Shown here: positions 44,905 to 53,480 of the stretch, piece by piece | Layout of the letters: every line of letters starts with the position of its first letter | Position numbering within the stretch: the stretch's first letter is position 1 | Assembly: GCF_009939225.1 (NCBI RefSeq) | Contig: NZ_JAACJR010000006.1 | Coordinates: 62,001-126,000 of the forward strand | Direction of reading: 5' to 3' | Length of the DNA: 64,000 bases | Source of the DNA: Sediminibacterium soli | GTDB lineage: Bacteria; Bacteroidota; Bacteroidia; Chitinophagales; Chitinophagaceae | Notes under the pieces: generated by a model | The model's input: only the letters and a program-made list of their open reading frames with translations | Databases searched by the model: none | What the model was told of the DNA's origin: nothing | Translations under genes and position numbers: made by a program

Positions 44905-45405
44905 ATGGAAAAGAATCTGCAAAGCAGCGAGGCGGTTACCAAACTGCAGGATATCATCAAAACAGTGAGAACCTGTATGCTGATCACTTCGGGTAAATCC
45001 GGTAAGAACGCCACCCGGCCAATGGCGGTGGTGGATGTGGATGCGCACGGCAATATCTGGTTCTTTGCCGGTAACCAATCCAATAAGATACAGGACATAG
45101 AAGCGGACCAGCAGGTGCAGCTGGTTTTTTCGCATCCGGGCAAGGAAGCCTACCTGGATATACATGGACGGGCCAGCGTGGAAACCGACCGGAAATACAT
45201 ACAGGATAAATGGGATCCGCTGGTAAAAGCCTGGTTTCCTGAAGGGGCAGATGACCCGGCATTGTGCCTGATCAGGGTCAGACCTGATGATGCATACTAC
45301 TGGGATATCGAGAATACAAAAGTGGGTGCTATGGTGAAGATCGCCCTCTCTGCCGTTACGGGTAAAAAACGGGAAGAAGGTGTACATGGCCAGATGCATT
45401 TCTGA
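44905..45405 (+). CDS. PNPOx-like general stress protein (GSP26 type)
   Basis: The 166-residue FMN-binding split-barrel protein resembles general stress protein 26: CMLITSGKSGKNATRPMAVV, NIWFFAGNQSNKIQDIEADQ, VQLVFSHPGKEAYLDIHGRA and YYWDIEN near the end. Members bind flavins or heme and are induced by stress; the substrate is not predictable. It is followed by a bidirectional terminator. A more distant relative with the same YYW ending is at 56698-57210. Confidence 0.85.
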   Translation: MEKNLQSSEAVTKLQDIIKTVRTCMLITSGKSGKNATRPMAVVDVDAHGNIWFFAGNQSNKIQDIEADQQVQLVFSHPGKEAYLDIHGRASVETDRKYIQDKWDPLVKAWFPEGADDPALCLIRVRPDDAYYWDIENTKVGAMVKIALSAVTGKKREEGVHGQMHF

Positions 45406-45426
45406 TACAACTCATTTCGCTCACAA

Positions 45427-45456
45427 AAAAATCAGCCCGAAGGCTGATTTTTTTGT
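45427..45456 (+). terminator. Bidirectional terminator between convergent genes
   Basis: AAAAATCAGCC and GGCTGATTTTT pair over CGAA, with A- and T-runs on both sides. It can serve both the stress gene (plus) and the receiver gene (minus). Confidence 0.85.
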
Positions 45457-45478
45457 TTCATAAGTATCGGAGATACCC

Positions 45479-45817
45479 TTATAAATACCGTTCGATATCG
45501 TTGAGTGAAATAGGTTTTTCCAGCACGTTTACATTGATATCGGAACTGCTGACAAAATCCTTGGGGCGCTGGTAGGCGCTCATCAGTGTAATATTGAGTT
45601 TCGGAAACCGTTGCTGGATCTTCTCCGCTTCCTTCCAGCCCATACCGTCCGGCAGGTTGTTATCGAGCAGCAGAATATCGGGCGTAACGGTCTCGAGCTT
45701 CCGAAAACCATCGGAAAGCGTATGAGCCGTGTATACCTCGTAGTTTTTTTTGCTGAGGTATCCTTTGATCAACATGCACAGATCCACTTCGTCGTCAACT
45801 ATTAAAACACGTTTCAT
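45479..45817 (-). CDS. Single-domain response regulator
   Basis: The 112-residue protein consists of a receiver domain only. It begins MKRVLIVDDEVDLCMLIKGY; the acceptor is D52 in LLLDNNLPDG, with T/S in TLMSAY and the lysine in LEKPIS. No output domain is present, so it acts by protein contact or in a phosphorelay. No kinase is adjacent; the soluble kinases of this window are possible partners. Confidence 0.9.
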   Translation of the reverse strand: MKRVLIVDDEVDLCMLIKGYLSKKNYEVYTAHTLSDGFRKLETVTPDILLLDNNLPDGMGWKEAEKIQQRFPKLNITLMSAYQRPKDFVSSSDINVNVLEKPISLNDIERYL

Positions 45818-45978
45818 GGTTCTTTAAAGTTCTAATATCATGCCAGTATATAACGCTGGAAACGATGGGTTTATTGTAGAATAAATTCCTCTAAACAGGT
45901 ATTGGTACTCAATGAAATAGGGGAATGGTTTTTTAAAATTAGAGATAAAAACATTTAATAAAACTTAAAAATGACTGT

Positions 45979-46248
45979 ATGCAAAACTCTGGCAAAATCA
46001 TCCTGGGTCTGCTGGGGGCAGCGGCAGCCGGTGTAGCCATCGGTATGTTACTCGCTCCGGACAAGGGCTCAGAGATCAGGAAGAAAATTGGCGAAAAAGC
46101 GGGCGATCTGGCCTCACGCATCGGCGACCTGGTTTCTTATGGCAAGGAAAAACTGGACGATATGGCTACCGCCGTGACCAAGCAGGCTGACGGGCTTATC
46201 AACGACGCGATGAAACGCGGTGAAAACATCAAGGAATCAGTTGCGTGA
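45979..46248 (+). CDS. YtxH-domain protein
   Basis: Eighty-nine residues with the YtxH signature: a hydrophobic N-terminal segment GLLGAAAAGVAIGMLLAPDK (about 10-29) followed by an amphipathic helix (EIRKKIGEKAGDLASRIGDL). These small proteins are linked to general stress responses in many bacteria and their function is unknown. The same order YtxH / holin-like / coiled-coil recurs in Bacteroidota. Confidence 0.85.
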   Translation: MQNSGKIILGLLGAAAAGVAIGMLLAPDKGSEIRKKIGEKAGDLASRIGDLVSYGKEKLDDMATAVTKQADGLINDAMKRGENIKESVA

Positions 46249-46301
46249 AAAACATTTGCAAAGGTGGATCGGCTGGTTCACCTTTGCTTAAATAAACCTG
46301 T

Positions 46302-46652
46302 ATGGAAACCAAAGAGCGCCCTGGAGACGACGACAAGAACATAGTTGAACTGGCCACCGAATATGTAGAGACCTATCTGAAACTGGCCGTGGTGAACATC
46401 AACCTGAAAACGACCGAAATATCTGCGGTGGCTTCTTTCAGCATGATCGCGGCATTACTCGGTTTTTTTATCTGCATGTTCCTGGGTCTTGCCGCTGCCT
46501 TCTGGCTGGCCGATCTGCTGGGGAACACCGCTGCCGGTTTTCTGATCGTGGCGGGTTTCTTTTTACTGGTCTTCCTGCTCCTGTTCCTGACGCGCAAAAA
46601 ATGGTTCTTCCCCTTTATTAAAAACCTGATCGTAAGGAGTATTTATGAATAA
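46302..46652 (+). CDS. Holin-X/PF07332-like membrane protein
   Basis: The 116-residue protein has a polar N-terminus, an amphipathic helix (VETYLKLAVVNINLKTTEIS) and two membrane segments (SMIAALLGFFICMFLGLAAA and GFLIVAGFFLLVFLLLFL), ending with a basic KKWFFPFIKN. This fits the phage-holin superfamily III-like proteins that many bacteria carry as chromosomal envelope genes. No phage genes are near, so a lysis function is unlikely. Its stop overlaps the next start by 8 bp. Confidence 0.75.
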   Translation: METKERPGDDDKNIVELATEYVETYLKLAVVNINLKTTEISAVASFSMIAALLGFFICMFLGLAAAFWLADLLGNTAAGFLIVAGFFLLVFLLLFLTRKKWFFPFIKNLIVRSIYE

Positions 46653-47037
46653 CCCCGTTATCAAAACTTACGATGACCTGCTGCTGGAAAAGCGACGGCT
46701 GAAAAGCCAGCTTACAGAAAAAGAAGCCGCGTTGCGGGAAGAATTTTCCGATATCAAACGCAAACTGAAGCCGGTAACCAAAGTCATGGATTTTATCGAG
46801 AAACTGACCACCCGGGACAGTTCCAACCCCCTGCTGAACACGGGTCTGCAGGTAGGCGTGAACCTGCTGCTGAAAAACCTGCTGCTGAAAAAAGCCGGAT
46901 GGGTTACCCGGATACTGATGCCTTTCTTCGTCAAAAATTTCCTTTCGCACGAGGCGAGCGAACATCCCGAATGGATGCAGAAACTGGCCAGGCTGTTCCG
47001 GAAAACCTTCCGCAAAAAAACCGCCGAAGACGAATAA
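46645..47037 (+). CDS. Hypothetical coiled-coil protein of the YtxH cluster
   Basis: The 130-residue protein has a charged coiled coil at 10-45 (YDDLLLEKRRLKSQLTEKEA), a middle hydrophobic patch (VNLLLKNLLLKKAGWVTRIL) and a basic C-terminus. No family name is recognised. Overlap with the holin-like gene makes co-translation and a shared complex at the membrane likely. Confidence 0.7.
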   Translation: MNNPVIKTYDDLLLEKRRLKSQLTEKEAALREEFSDIKRKLKPVTKVMDFIEKLTTRDSSNPLLNTGLQVGVNLLLKNLLLKKAGWVTRILMPFFVKNFLSHEASEHPEWMQKLARLFRKTFRKKTAEDE

Positions 47038-47238
47038 TACCCCCGCCACCGCCAATCCGCGTTTCAAGGCTTCCCCCTTCTCAAGATCATTCTTTATTCA
47101 TCTGTTCCTTGTTCCTCTGTTCATTATTCCTTCCTCCCTTCCCCTGTGGAATTATTTCCACAAACCGGCCCGCTTTTTGCAGGCACATTTTTTTAACAAA
47201 ATGATCTGGTAAAACTCATCTGAGAGAAGAAGAGATAT

Positions 47239-47907
47239 ATGCGTAAACTCATGTTGATACTCGGCACCACAGCGTTCATGTTCTGCGCTTGCAAGAATAT
47301 GAGCAAAACCCAGAAGGGTATTCTGATCGGTGCGGGTGCCGGCGCCGCTGTAGGTGCCGGAATTGGTAAAGCCGCCAACAACAATACTGCTCTTGGTGCC
47401 ATCCTGGGCGCTGCAGTAGGCGGTGTAGCGGGAGGACTTATCGGAAAAAAAATGGATCAGCAGGCGAAGGAAATCGCGCAGATCCCCGGGGCCGATGTGA
47501 AACGCGTGGGAGAGGGGATCAATGTCACATTTGATTCGGGCGTTCTGTTCGAAACAAACAGTGCCGGTCTGAACAGTGCGGCCAAAGAAAACCTGGCAAA
47601 ACTGACAGACGTGCTGAACAAATATCCCGATACCTATGTAAGGGTGGAGGGACATACCGATAACACCGGCTCCACGGAGTATAACCTCGGACTTTCCGAA
47701 AAAAGGGCAAAGGAAGTGAGCAATTATCTGGCGCTGCAGAAGGTAAAGACAGACCGCATCAAAACAGCCTGGTACGGCGAGGCACAGCCCAAAGCGGATA
47801 ATGATACTGAATCGGGAAGGGCATTGAACAGAAGAGTGGAGTTTGCGATTTATGCCAATGAAACCATGAAAGAACAGGCAAAACAAGAATCCTCAAATAC
47901 AAAATGA
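47239..47907 (+). CDS. OmpA-family lipoprotein with glycine-zipper segment
   Basis: The 222-residue protein has a lipobox (FCAC, cysteine at residue 18), a glycine-zipper region (GILIGAGAGAAVGAGIGKAA and GAILGAAVGGVAGGLIGKKM) and an OmpA C-terminal peptidoglycan-binding domain (about 95-210: VRVEGHTDNTGSTEYNLGLS, then EKRAKEVSNYL and NRRVEFAIY). It resembles YiaD-like proteins that tie the outer membrane to the cell wall. Upstream (47038-47238) is a 201-bp spacer with a small palindrome GTGGAA-TTAT-TTCCAC and pyrimidine-rich repeats, nothing coding. Confidence 0.9.
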   Translation: MRKLMLILGTTAFMFCACKNMSKTQKGILIGAGAGAAVGAGIGKAANNNTALGAILGAAVGGVAGGLIGKKMDQQAKEIAQIPGADVKRVGEGINVTFDSGVLFETNSAGLNSAAKENLAKLTDVLNKYPDTYVRVEGHTDNTGSTEYNLGLSEKRAKEVSNYLALQKVKTDRIKTAWYGEAQPKADNDTESGRALNRRVEFAIYANETMKEQAKQESSNTK

Positions 47908-47969
47908 AAAACCAATGAAACAGTATCTAACCATCAAAATCAACATTCTTAAAAATTAAATTAACTGTT

Positions 47970-49499
47970 ATGAACATTAAAAAGCTAATACAACTTTCTG
48001 TTTGCCTTTTGATGGTCGCAACCATCCATGCGCAGACAACCACAACCAACTGGGGCTGGGACTGGGCCGACACATCCAAGATTCCCGCATCCAGCATGCC
48101 GCAGCACCAGGAATTCCTGAACAACCAGTACATCTATCCGGCCAAGCCCCGCAACATGTGGGAACTGGGCATCGGTCTTGGCATTGTTAAGATCGAAGGC
48201 GATGTAAAAGGTAAAGCAGGTTTTGGTGGTTCTGTTTCGTTCCGTAAAGCCATCAACAACACATGGTCTATCAGAATGGGGCTTACCGGTCTGTTACCCA
48301 CAGGCGATCCTTCTGCCTACGGTGTTGCCATCGGCCAGGTATCTTACAAGAACTACACGCACCAACTGAGCGTGGATGCGATCTACTCGCTGAACGCAGC
48401 CAGTCATTACCGTGGCAATCCCAAAACCAATATATACTTACTGGCAGGTTGGGGACTGAACGGTGTTCGCGTATTGTACAAAGGTGCGCCGGGTGCACAG
48501 CCGGGCGGTTACAATGTATTCTACGGAATCGGCTGGCCTAACAGCCAGGCGGGTATCATTACCTCGTTTGGTGGTGCAAACATCAACAACAGCCATGCCT
48601 GGAGACTGATCAACACGCTTAACACCGGCCTGGGTATTGCTTTCAAAGTAAGCCCCCGCTTCAATATCGGTCTTGAGCACAAATTCTCTTTCCCTGTGTA
48701 TGGATATGATTTCCTCGACGGATGGAGAGGTGGGAACAGCAACGATTTTTACGGATTCAGCAGCGTTCGCCTGAACTTCAACCTGGGTAACGCTTCAAGA
48801 AGAGTGGAACCATTGTGGTGGCTTAACCCGTACAATTACATCTACAGCGAACTCAATGTTCCCCGCCACATGAAACTGCCCAAAGTGGTACTGCCTGACA
48901 GCGACGGTGACGGCGTAACAGACCAGTTTGACCTGGAGCCCAATACACCGAAAGGATGTCCTGTTGACACGCACGGTGTATCCAAAGACACAGATGGTGA
49001 TGGCGTACCTGATTGCAGGGATAAAGAGATCCTGACACCGCTGAAATGCTTCCCTGTGAACGCAGACGGCGTGGGTACCTGTCCTGAACCTGCCTGCTGT
49101 AAAGAGCTCCGCGATATGCTGGCACAGCGTCCTATTGAAACAACACCTGCCTGCACCATCGGAAGCCTGCCAAGCGTACAGTTCAGCAAGAACAGCGCAA
49201 GGCTCACCAGGGCCGCCGAGTCTGTACTTGCCGGTGCGGCAGCCACCATCAAGGCAAACCCGAACTGTAATATCCGTGTAATCGGCTACGGTGCATCCAG
49301 CAAGGCTGCACAGCAAATGAGCTGGGAACGCGTAAACGCCGTGATCAAATACCTCACTGAAAAGCAGGGTATCTCTGAGAGCAGGCTGCTGTTCCAGTAC
49401 GGTCAGGATGGAGATGCCAATACGGTAGACCTGCAAGGCACTACCGAAACAGGTCCTACCATGGTACCTGCGCCGCATCCCAACCTCAGGAAAGGATAG
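47970..49499 (+). CDS. OmpA-type outer membrane protein with calcium-repeat linker
   Basis: The 509-residue protein has a signal peptide (LSVCLLMVATIHAQ), an N-terminal beta-barrel-like domain (about 50-280, glycine and aromatic-rich strands such as FGGSVSFRKAINNTWSIRMG), a thrombospondin-type-3-like calcium linker (DSDGDGVTDQFDLEPNTPKG, then DTDGDGVPDCRDKE, about 310-355) and an OmpA-like C-terminal domain (QFSKNSARLTRAAESVLAGA, NCNIRVIGYG). The peptidoglycan domain is shortened and lacks the usual TDN motif. It follows the OmpA lipoprotein by 62 bp and has its own terminator. Confidence 0.85.
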   Translation: MNIKKLIQLSVCLLMVATIHAQTTTTNWGWDWADTSKIPASSMPQHQEFLNNQYIYPAKPRNMWELGIGLGIVKIEGDVKGKAGFGGSVSFRKAINNTWSIRMGLTGLLPTGDPSAYGVAIGQVSYKNYTHQLSVDAIYSLNAASHYRGNPKTNIYLLAGWGLNGVRVLYKGAPGAQPGGYNVFYGIGWPNSQAGIITSFGGANINNSHAWRLINTLNTGLGIAFKVSPRFNIGLEHKFSFPVYGYDFLDGWRGGNSNDFYGFSSVRLNFNLGNASRRVEPLWWLNPYNYIYSELNVPRHMKLPKVVLPDSDGDGVTDQFDLEPNTPKGCPVDTHGVSKDTDGDGVPDCRDKEILTPLKCFPVNADGVGTCPEPACCKELRDMLAQRPIETTPACTIGSLPSVQFSKNSARLTRAAESVLAGAAATIKANPNCNIRVIGYGASSKAAQQMSWERVNAVIKYLTEKQGISESRLLFQYGQDGDANTVDLQGTTETGPTMVPAPHPNLRKG

Positions 49500-49540
49500 T
49501 ATTTGAAGATTCTCTCATAAGTGGTAATTGGTAGTCAGTA

Positions 49541-49573
49541 AGGCCTGGTTTCAACTGAAACCGGGCCTTTTTT
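49541..49573 (+). terminator. Terminator of the OmpA pair
   Basis: AGGCCTGGTTTC and GAAACCGGGCCT form a 12-bp stem with one G-T wobble over AACT, followed by TTTTT. Confidence 0.85.
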
Positions 49574-49621
49574 ATGGACATTGCGACGCGTTGTTTTAGG
49601 GGTTAGGTAATACTCAGGGCA

Positions 49622-49654
49622 TAAAAAAAACCTTCTGCGAAGAAGGTTTTTTTA
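49622..49654 (-). terminator. Terminator of the DUF1328 gene
   Basis: A 13-bp stem AAAAAAACCTTCT / AGAAGGTTTTTTT over GCGA, symmetric, so it works in either direction; it lies 20 bp after the minus-strand gene. Confidence 0.8.
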
Positions 49655-49674
49655 TGCTGTAATACGGTCAGTGG

Positions 49675-49839
49675 CTAGTCTACGGTTCTTCTGCCGAACA
49701 GCAGGGAGAGAATAAAAAGAATGATAAAAATGAAAAACAATACTTTGGCTATACCGGCCGCACTGGCAGCGATACCGCCAAAGCCGAAAATGGCAGCAAT
49801 AATGGCTACTACGAGAAAAATAACGGTCCAGCGTAACAT
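49675..49839 (-). CDS. DUF1328-type small membrane protein
   Basis: Fifty-four residues starting [20 protein letters not shown], with [19 protein letters not shown] and a conserved end LLFGRR. This is the DUF1328/YtjA family of two-segment membrane proteins often linked to envelope stress. The start ATG 49839 is chosen because the longer frame upstream has no homology. The 292-bp spacer to 50132 holds no gene that I can support. Confidence 0.88.
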   Translation of the reverse strand: MLRWTVIFLVVAIIAAIFGFGGIAASAAGIAKVLFFIFIILFILSLLFGRRTVD

Positions 49840-50131
49840 AATTGTGAAATTTAGATGAACAATATTTATACAATGAATGAAAAAACCATACCCATTGCCG
49901 TGATGTGATTGTACAATTAATTCTACACGAAGGCGGTTTGTTTTTATGCGCTGTCTGGCATAGGCTTTTATCCGTGTGGTGTAAATCAATTCGGAAATAA
50001 AGCGTGAGCAATGAATAGTGTTATCAGGATATTGTGCGGTTGTGTATTTTTTCCCGGCGTGGATGTGGATATAGAATCCATCAGGTACTACCTGTTGTCT
50101 AAAAAGAATCTCCGTTCGTAAACTGCCAGCT

Positions 50132-50461
50132 ATGGATAGGAATACAAAAGAACTGAAGCTGAAAATTTCTGTCGAAAACGAAGCCCTTTGCGGAAGCGCT
50201 TTTTTTTCGCTGATGAAGAAATTCATCGCCAAACTCGAGGACCTCTGCGCCCGGGGCGGCGTATGCACAATCGCAAACATCGAATTGGGTGAATCGCAGG
50301 ATGCCGAAAAATCCCTGAAGACGGCGCTGTTCGATGTGCGGATGAACGACGGCCGTATCATACGCATAGCCACCGGGGCCAGAACGCTTGAGGACGCCAT
50401 TTCAAACGCATTTGATGAATGCGCCCTGGAGATGCTCAGCTTACAGGAAAATAGAGCGTAA
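50132..50461 (+). CDS. Hypothetical protein, weakly HPF-like
   Basis: The 109-residue basic-acidic soluble protein begins [20 protein letters not shown]. Its C-terminal part ([20 protein letters not shown], then [14 protein letters not shown]) faintly resembles the strand-helix layout of ribosome hibernation factors, but the N-terminal half does not fit well. I do not assign a function. Its last 26 bp overlap the 3' end of the convergent CHASE3 kinase gene. Confidence 0.6.
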   Translation: MDRNTKELKLKISVENEALCGSAFFSLMKKFIAKLEDLCARGGVCTIANIELGESQDAEKSLKTALFDVRMNDGRIIRIATGARTLEDAISNAFDECALEMLSLQENRA

Positions 50462-51791
50462 ACGAAGCGCCCTTGCCGGAATGACCTGCGGCTTCGATAA
50501 ACCCGTAGTGGTTGGTCATGATCCTTCTGGCAATCGTAAGCCCGATGCCCTGCCCTTCATACTCCTCCTTATTGTGCAGCCGCTGGAATATGATGAATAT
50601 TTTTTCGCGGAACGAATTATCAAATCCGATCCCGTTATCCCTGATGGTGATCTCGTGGTACTGTCTGCCTTTCTGTAACAGGGTGCCCTCGGTTTCCATC
50701 AGGTTATAAGTGACTTCTATTTCCAGTTCTTTATCCTGGTTGCGGAATTTGATCGAATTCGACAGCAGTTGCAGGAACAGCAGCAGCACCTGCTGGCGGT
50801 GTCCCTGTATGATGGGCAGCTTTACATCTTTGTTCAGCGTAACCCGCATTCCCCTGGTTGTTTTTACGAACACTTCCATAAAAACATTATCCAGGTCAAC
50901 CGAACCGATCTTCTCCGGGTGGGTTACCAGGTTGGTGAAGTCGATCAGGTTCTTCAGCAGACTGTGCATGCGCTCTGAAGAGCGTTCTATCCGCTCCACG
51001 ATATCCTTTTCTTCACCGGGCAGGCTGGCTGCATATTTGGTGGCCAGCAGGTTACTGAGGGTGCGGATCTTGCGCAGCGGTTCCTGCAGGTCGTGTGACG
51101 CCGCAAAGCTCACCTGCTCCAGTTCCTCATTGCTGCGCGTGAGTTCGAACACCGTTTTCTCCAGCATTTTCTGGGTGCGTATGCGCATCCTCAGCTCGCG
51201 TATGATCAGTGCGATGGAACAGATGAAAATAAATCCGGCAAAAGAAAATGCATATTTGAGAAAGGAAATATTGAGATCCTGGTAGCGGTTCTTTTCCTTG
51301 TCGCGGTAACTCAGCAGCGCATACTCTTCCTGCTCCATGGTGCTTACATACAGACGGATCTTATCCATTACCAGTTTACCGGCGCGCAGCTGGTCGCGAA
51401 GACCTTTTTCATTCCGCTCGCTCATGTTCTGCTGCATCATGGCCTCGCGCTGCTTCACCGCTGGTTCGAGCAGCTTTAAATACACACGTTGCTTGGGGTT
51501 GTCGGCGATGATCGTTTTCAGGTGTTCCATCACCGAATCTATCCTGGGAATGGCGGCGGCATACGGTGTTTTGAAATGATCGTTGCGGGTGAGCAGGTAA
51601 CCCCGCTGGCTTGTCTCCGCATCCGCCAGCAATTGCTCCAGGTTCCGCAGGGTAATGATCACGCGGTACGTGCGGTCTACGTCCATGGTGTACTGTAGCT
51701 GCAGGCGGTTCTGTAAAAGATAGATACGCCCAAGCCATACCAGTACCACCAATGACAACGCCATGGCGATATATAAAAATCCGTTTTTCAC
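50436..51791 (-). CDS. CHASE3-type membrane histidine kinase
   Basis: The 451-residue sensor has two membrane segments (about 5-25 and 180-203) around an extracytoplasmic CHASE3-like helical domain ([20 protein letters not shown] is its hallmark, about 48-67). A coiled coil and the kinase core follow, with the acceptor histidine in [20 protein letters not shown], the N box [13 protein letters not shown] and the G boxes [10 protein letters not shown] and [12 protein letters not shown]. No response regulator is adjacent. The dimerisation/H-box sequence is close to that of the soluble kinase at 32969-34222. It is divergent from rpoN, with a 229-bp spacer in which I see no clear element. Confidence 0.92.
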   Translation of the reverse strand: MKNGFLYIAMALSLVVLVWLGRIYLLQNRLQLQYTMDVDRTYRVIITLRNLEQLLADAETSQRGYLLTRNDHFKTPYAAAIPRIDSVMEHLKTIIADNPKQRVYLKLLEPAVKQREAMMQQNMSERNEKGLRDQLRAGKLVMDKIRLYVSTMEQEEYALLSYRDKEKNRYQDLNISFLKYAFSFAGFIFICSIALIIRELRMRIRTQKMLEKTVFELTRSNEELEQVSFAASHDLQEPLRKIRTLSNLLATKYAASLPGEEKDIVERIERSSERMHSLLKNLIDFTNLVTHPEKIGSVDLDNVFMEVFVKTTRGMRVTLNKDVKLPIIQGHRQQVLLLFLQLLSNSIKFRNQDKELEIEVTYNLMETEGTLLQKGRQYHEITIRDNGIGFDNSFREKIFIIFQRLHNKEEYEGQGIGLTIARRIMTNHYGFIEAAGHSGKGASFTLYFPVS

Positions 51792-52020
51792 AGTGGATTG
51801 AAAAAGACAATGTTACGCCAAAAACCGTCACCGAAATGGGGAAATATTTCCCCGTTTTTTTGACGTGTGCTGACTGATTCCAGTTGCCCGGCTCCTGAGC
51901 ATCGTTTCAGAAATTTGATAATCAATAGGTTGTGTAATAACCGGGTAAAAATCGTTTTTTGGAGCCTTTCTTGCCTTATCAAGGGAGAGGAATTAATCTG
52001 ATGATCTTAATGAACTAACT

Positions 52021-53448
52021 ATGCTGCAGCAATCACAATTACAGAAGCAGACATTCAAGATACTGCCACAGCAGATACAGATGCTGGGTATCTATCACCT
52101 GAATACCATACAGCTTGAGCAACGTATCAAAGACGAGCTTGACGAGAATCCTTTGCTGGAAACCGTAAGCGAGGAAGAGCATCTTGAAAACAATTCGGTT
52201 GACAAAGACCAGCCGCAGGATTACCAGGACTGGGACGAGTACGGCTACGATGATATTGCCGATTATAAAACCGAGAACGAATCGTTTATTCACAGCAACA
52301 ACATGAATATTCCCATGCGCGATTTCGTGGATTTCCGCACGGGACTGAAGCAGCAGCTGATCAACCTGCAGTTGACCGAGGAGGAGACCATCGTTGCAGA
52401 ATACATCATCGATTGCCTGGAAGACAGCGGTTTTCTGGAACGTGGCCTCGAAGAGATCGCCGACGATATCTCCTTTTCACAAAAGTTATTTGTAGAACCG
52501 GCGGTAGTGGAACGCGTACTGCTGCGCATACAGGAACTGGAACCCTATGGCGTTGGTTCCAGGAATATCCGTGAGTTTCTGCTGGGACAGCTGCTGCGCC
52601 AGAAACAGTGCCCCATTGTGAAGAAAGCATTCCAGCTGATCGACAGGTTCTACAACGAACTGCAGAAACGGAATTTTGAAAAGATCTACCACGGGCTGGA
52701 TATCGACGAAGAAGAACTTCCCATTATACTGAAGAAGATCGGCACATTGCAGCTGAAGCCGATCAATGAATCCGCAACTGCGGGGCTGGTGAAAGAAACC
52801 ATTATTCCCGATTTCATCCTTACCGTTGAGGGCGAAAATGTGATGGTGGACCTGTACCGCCAGCGCTCACAGAACCTGTACATCAATGAATCGCTGATGA
52901 GTTCTGTGGAGAGCAGCGAGGGCAGAACCTCCGAGGAAAAATCCACCCTGCAGTACCTGAAAAGCAAACTCAGTTCCGCCATCTGGTTTGTTAACGCCAT
53001 CAAACAGCGGGAAGACAATATGCTGCGTATCATGAAAGCGATCATCAAAAAACAAAAACAGTATTTTCTCAGCGGCGATGTGGCCAATATCAAACCGATG
53101 ATCCTGAAGAATATTGCCGATGAAGTAGGACTTGATATCTCCACCATTTCGCGGGTAACCTGTAACAAATACATCGATACACCTTTCGGCTATGTATTGC
53201 TGAAGAACCTGTTTACCGAAGGAATCATCAATGAGGACGGCACTTCCGTGAGCAACAAAGTGGTTCAGATCAAACTGAAGGAGATCATCGATGTGGAGGA
53301 CAAGGAGAACCCTTACAACGACCAGCAGCTCGTGACCTTATTGCACCAGAACGGTATCAAGATCGCACGCAGAACGGTTGCCAAATACCGCGATATCATG
53401 AATATTCCGGTAGGGGATATGCGAAGGCTTTGGGCAAAAACGGTCTGA
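52021..53448 (+). CDS. rpoN: RNA polymerase sigma-54 factor
   Basis: The 475-residue sigma factor shows the glutamine-rich activator-interaction region I at the N-terminus (MLQQSQLQKQTFKILPQQIQ, MLGIYHL), an acidic region II (about 45-90), the core-binding region and the C-terminal DNA-binding part, with the RpoN box ARRTVAKYRDIM at about 449-460. It needs an AAA+ activator for open-complex formation; one is encoded 32 bp downstream. Complete and normal in length. Confidence 0.98.
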   Translation: MLQQSQLQKQTFKILPQQIQMLGIYHLNTIQLEQRIKDELDENPLLETVSEEEHLENNSVDKDQPQDYQDWDEYGYDDIADYKTENESFIHSNNMNIPMRDFVDFRTGLKQQLINLQLTEEETIVAEYIIDCLEDSGFLERGLEEIADDISFSQKLFVEPAVVERVLLRIQELEPYGVGSRNIREFLLGQLLRQKQCPIVKKAFQLIDRFYNELQKRNFEKIYHGLDIDEEELPIILKKIGTLQLKPINESATAGLVKETIIPDFILTVEGENVMVDLYRQRSQNLYINESLMSSVESSEGRTSEEKSTLQYLKSKLSSAIWFVNAIKQREDNMLRIMKAIIKKQKQYFLSGDVANIKPMILKNIADEVGLDISTISRVTCNKYIDTPFGYVLLKNLFTEGIINEDGTSVSNKVVQIKLKEIIDVEDKENPYNDQQLVTLLHQNGIKIARRTVAKYRDIMNIPVGDMRRLWAKTV

Positions 53449-53480
53449 ATCATCCTAAATAGCTATTTTAGATATAACCA

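Noticed and set aside
46302..46652. Prophage remnant, because of the holin-like protein
   Set aside because: No endolysin, integrase, capsid or tail genes are near; the YtxH/holin-like/coiled-coil trio is a chromosomal gene set in this phylum.
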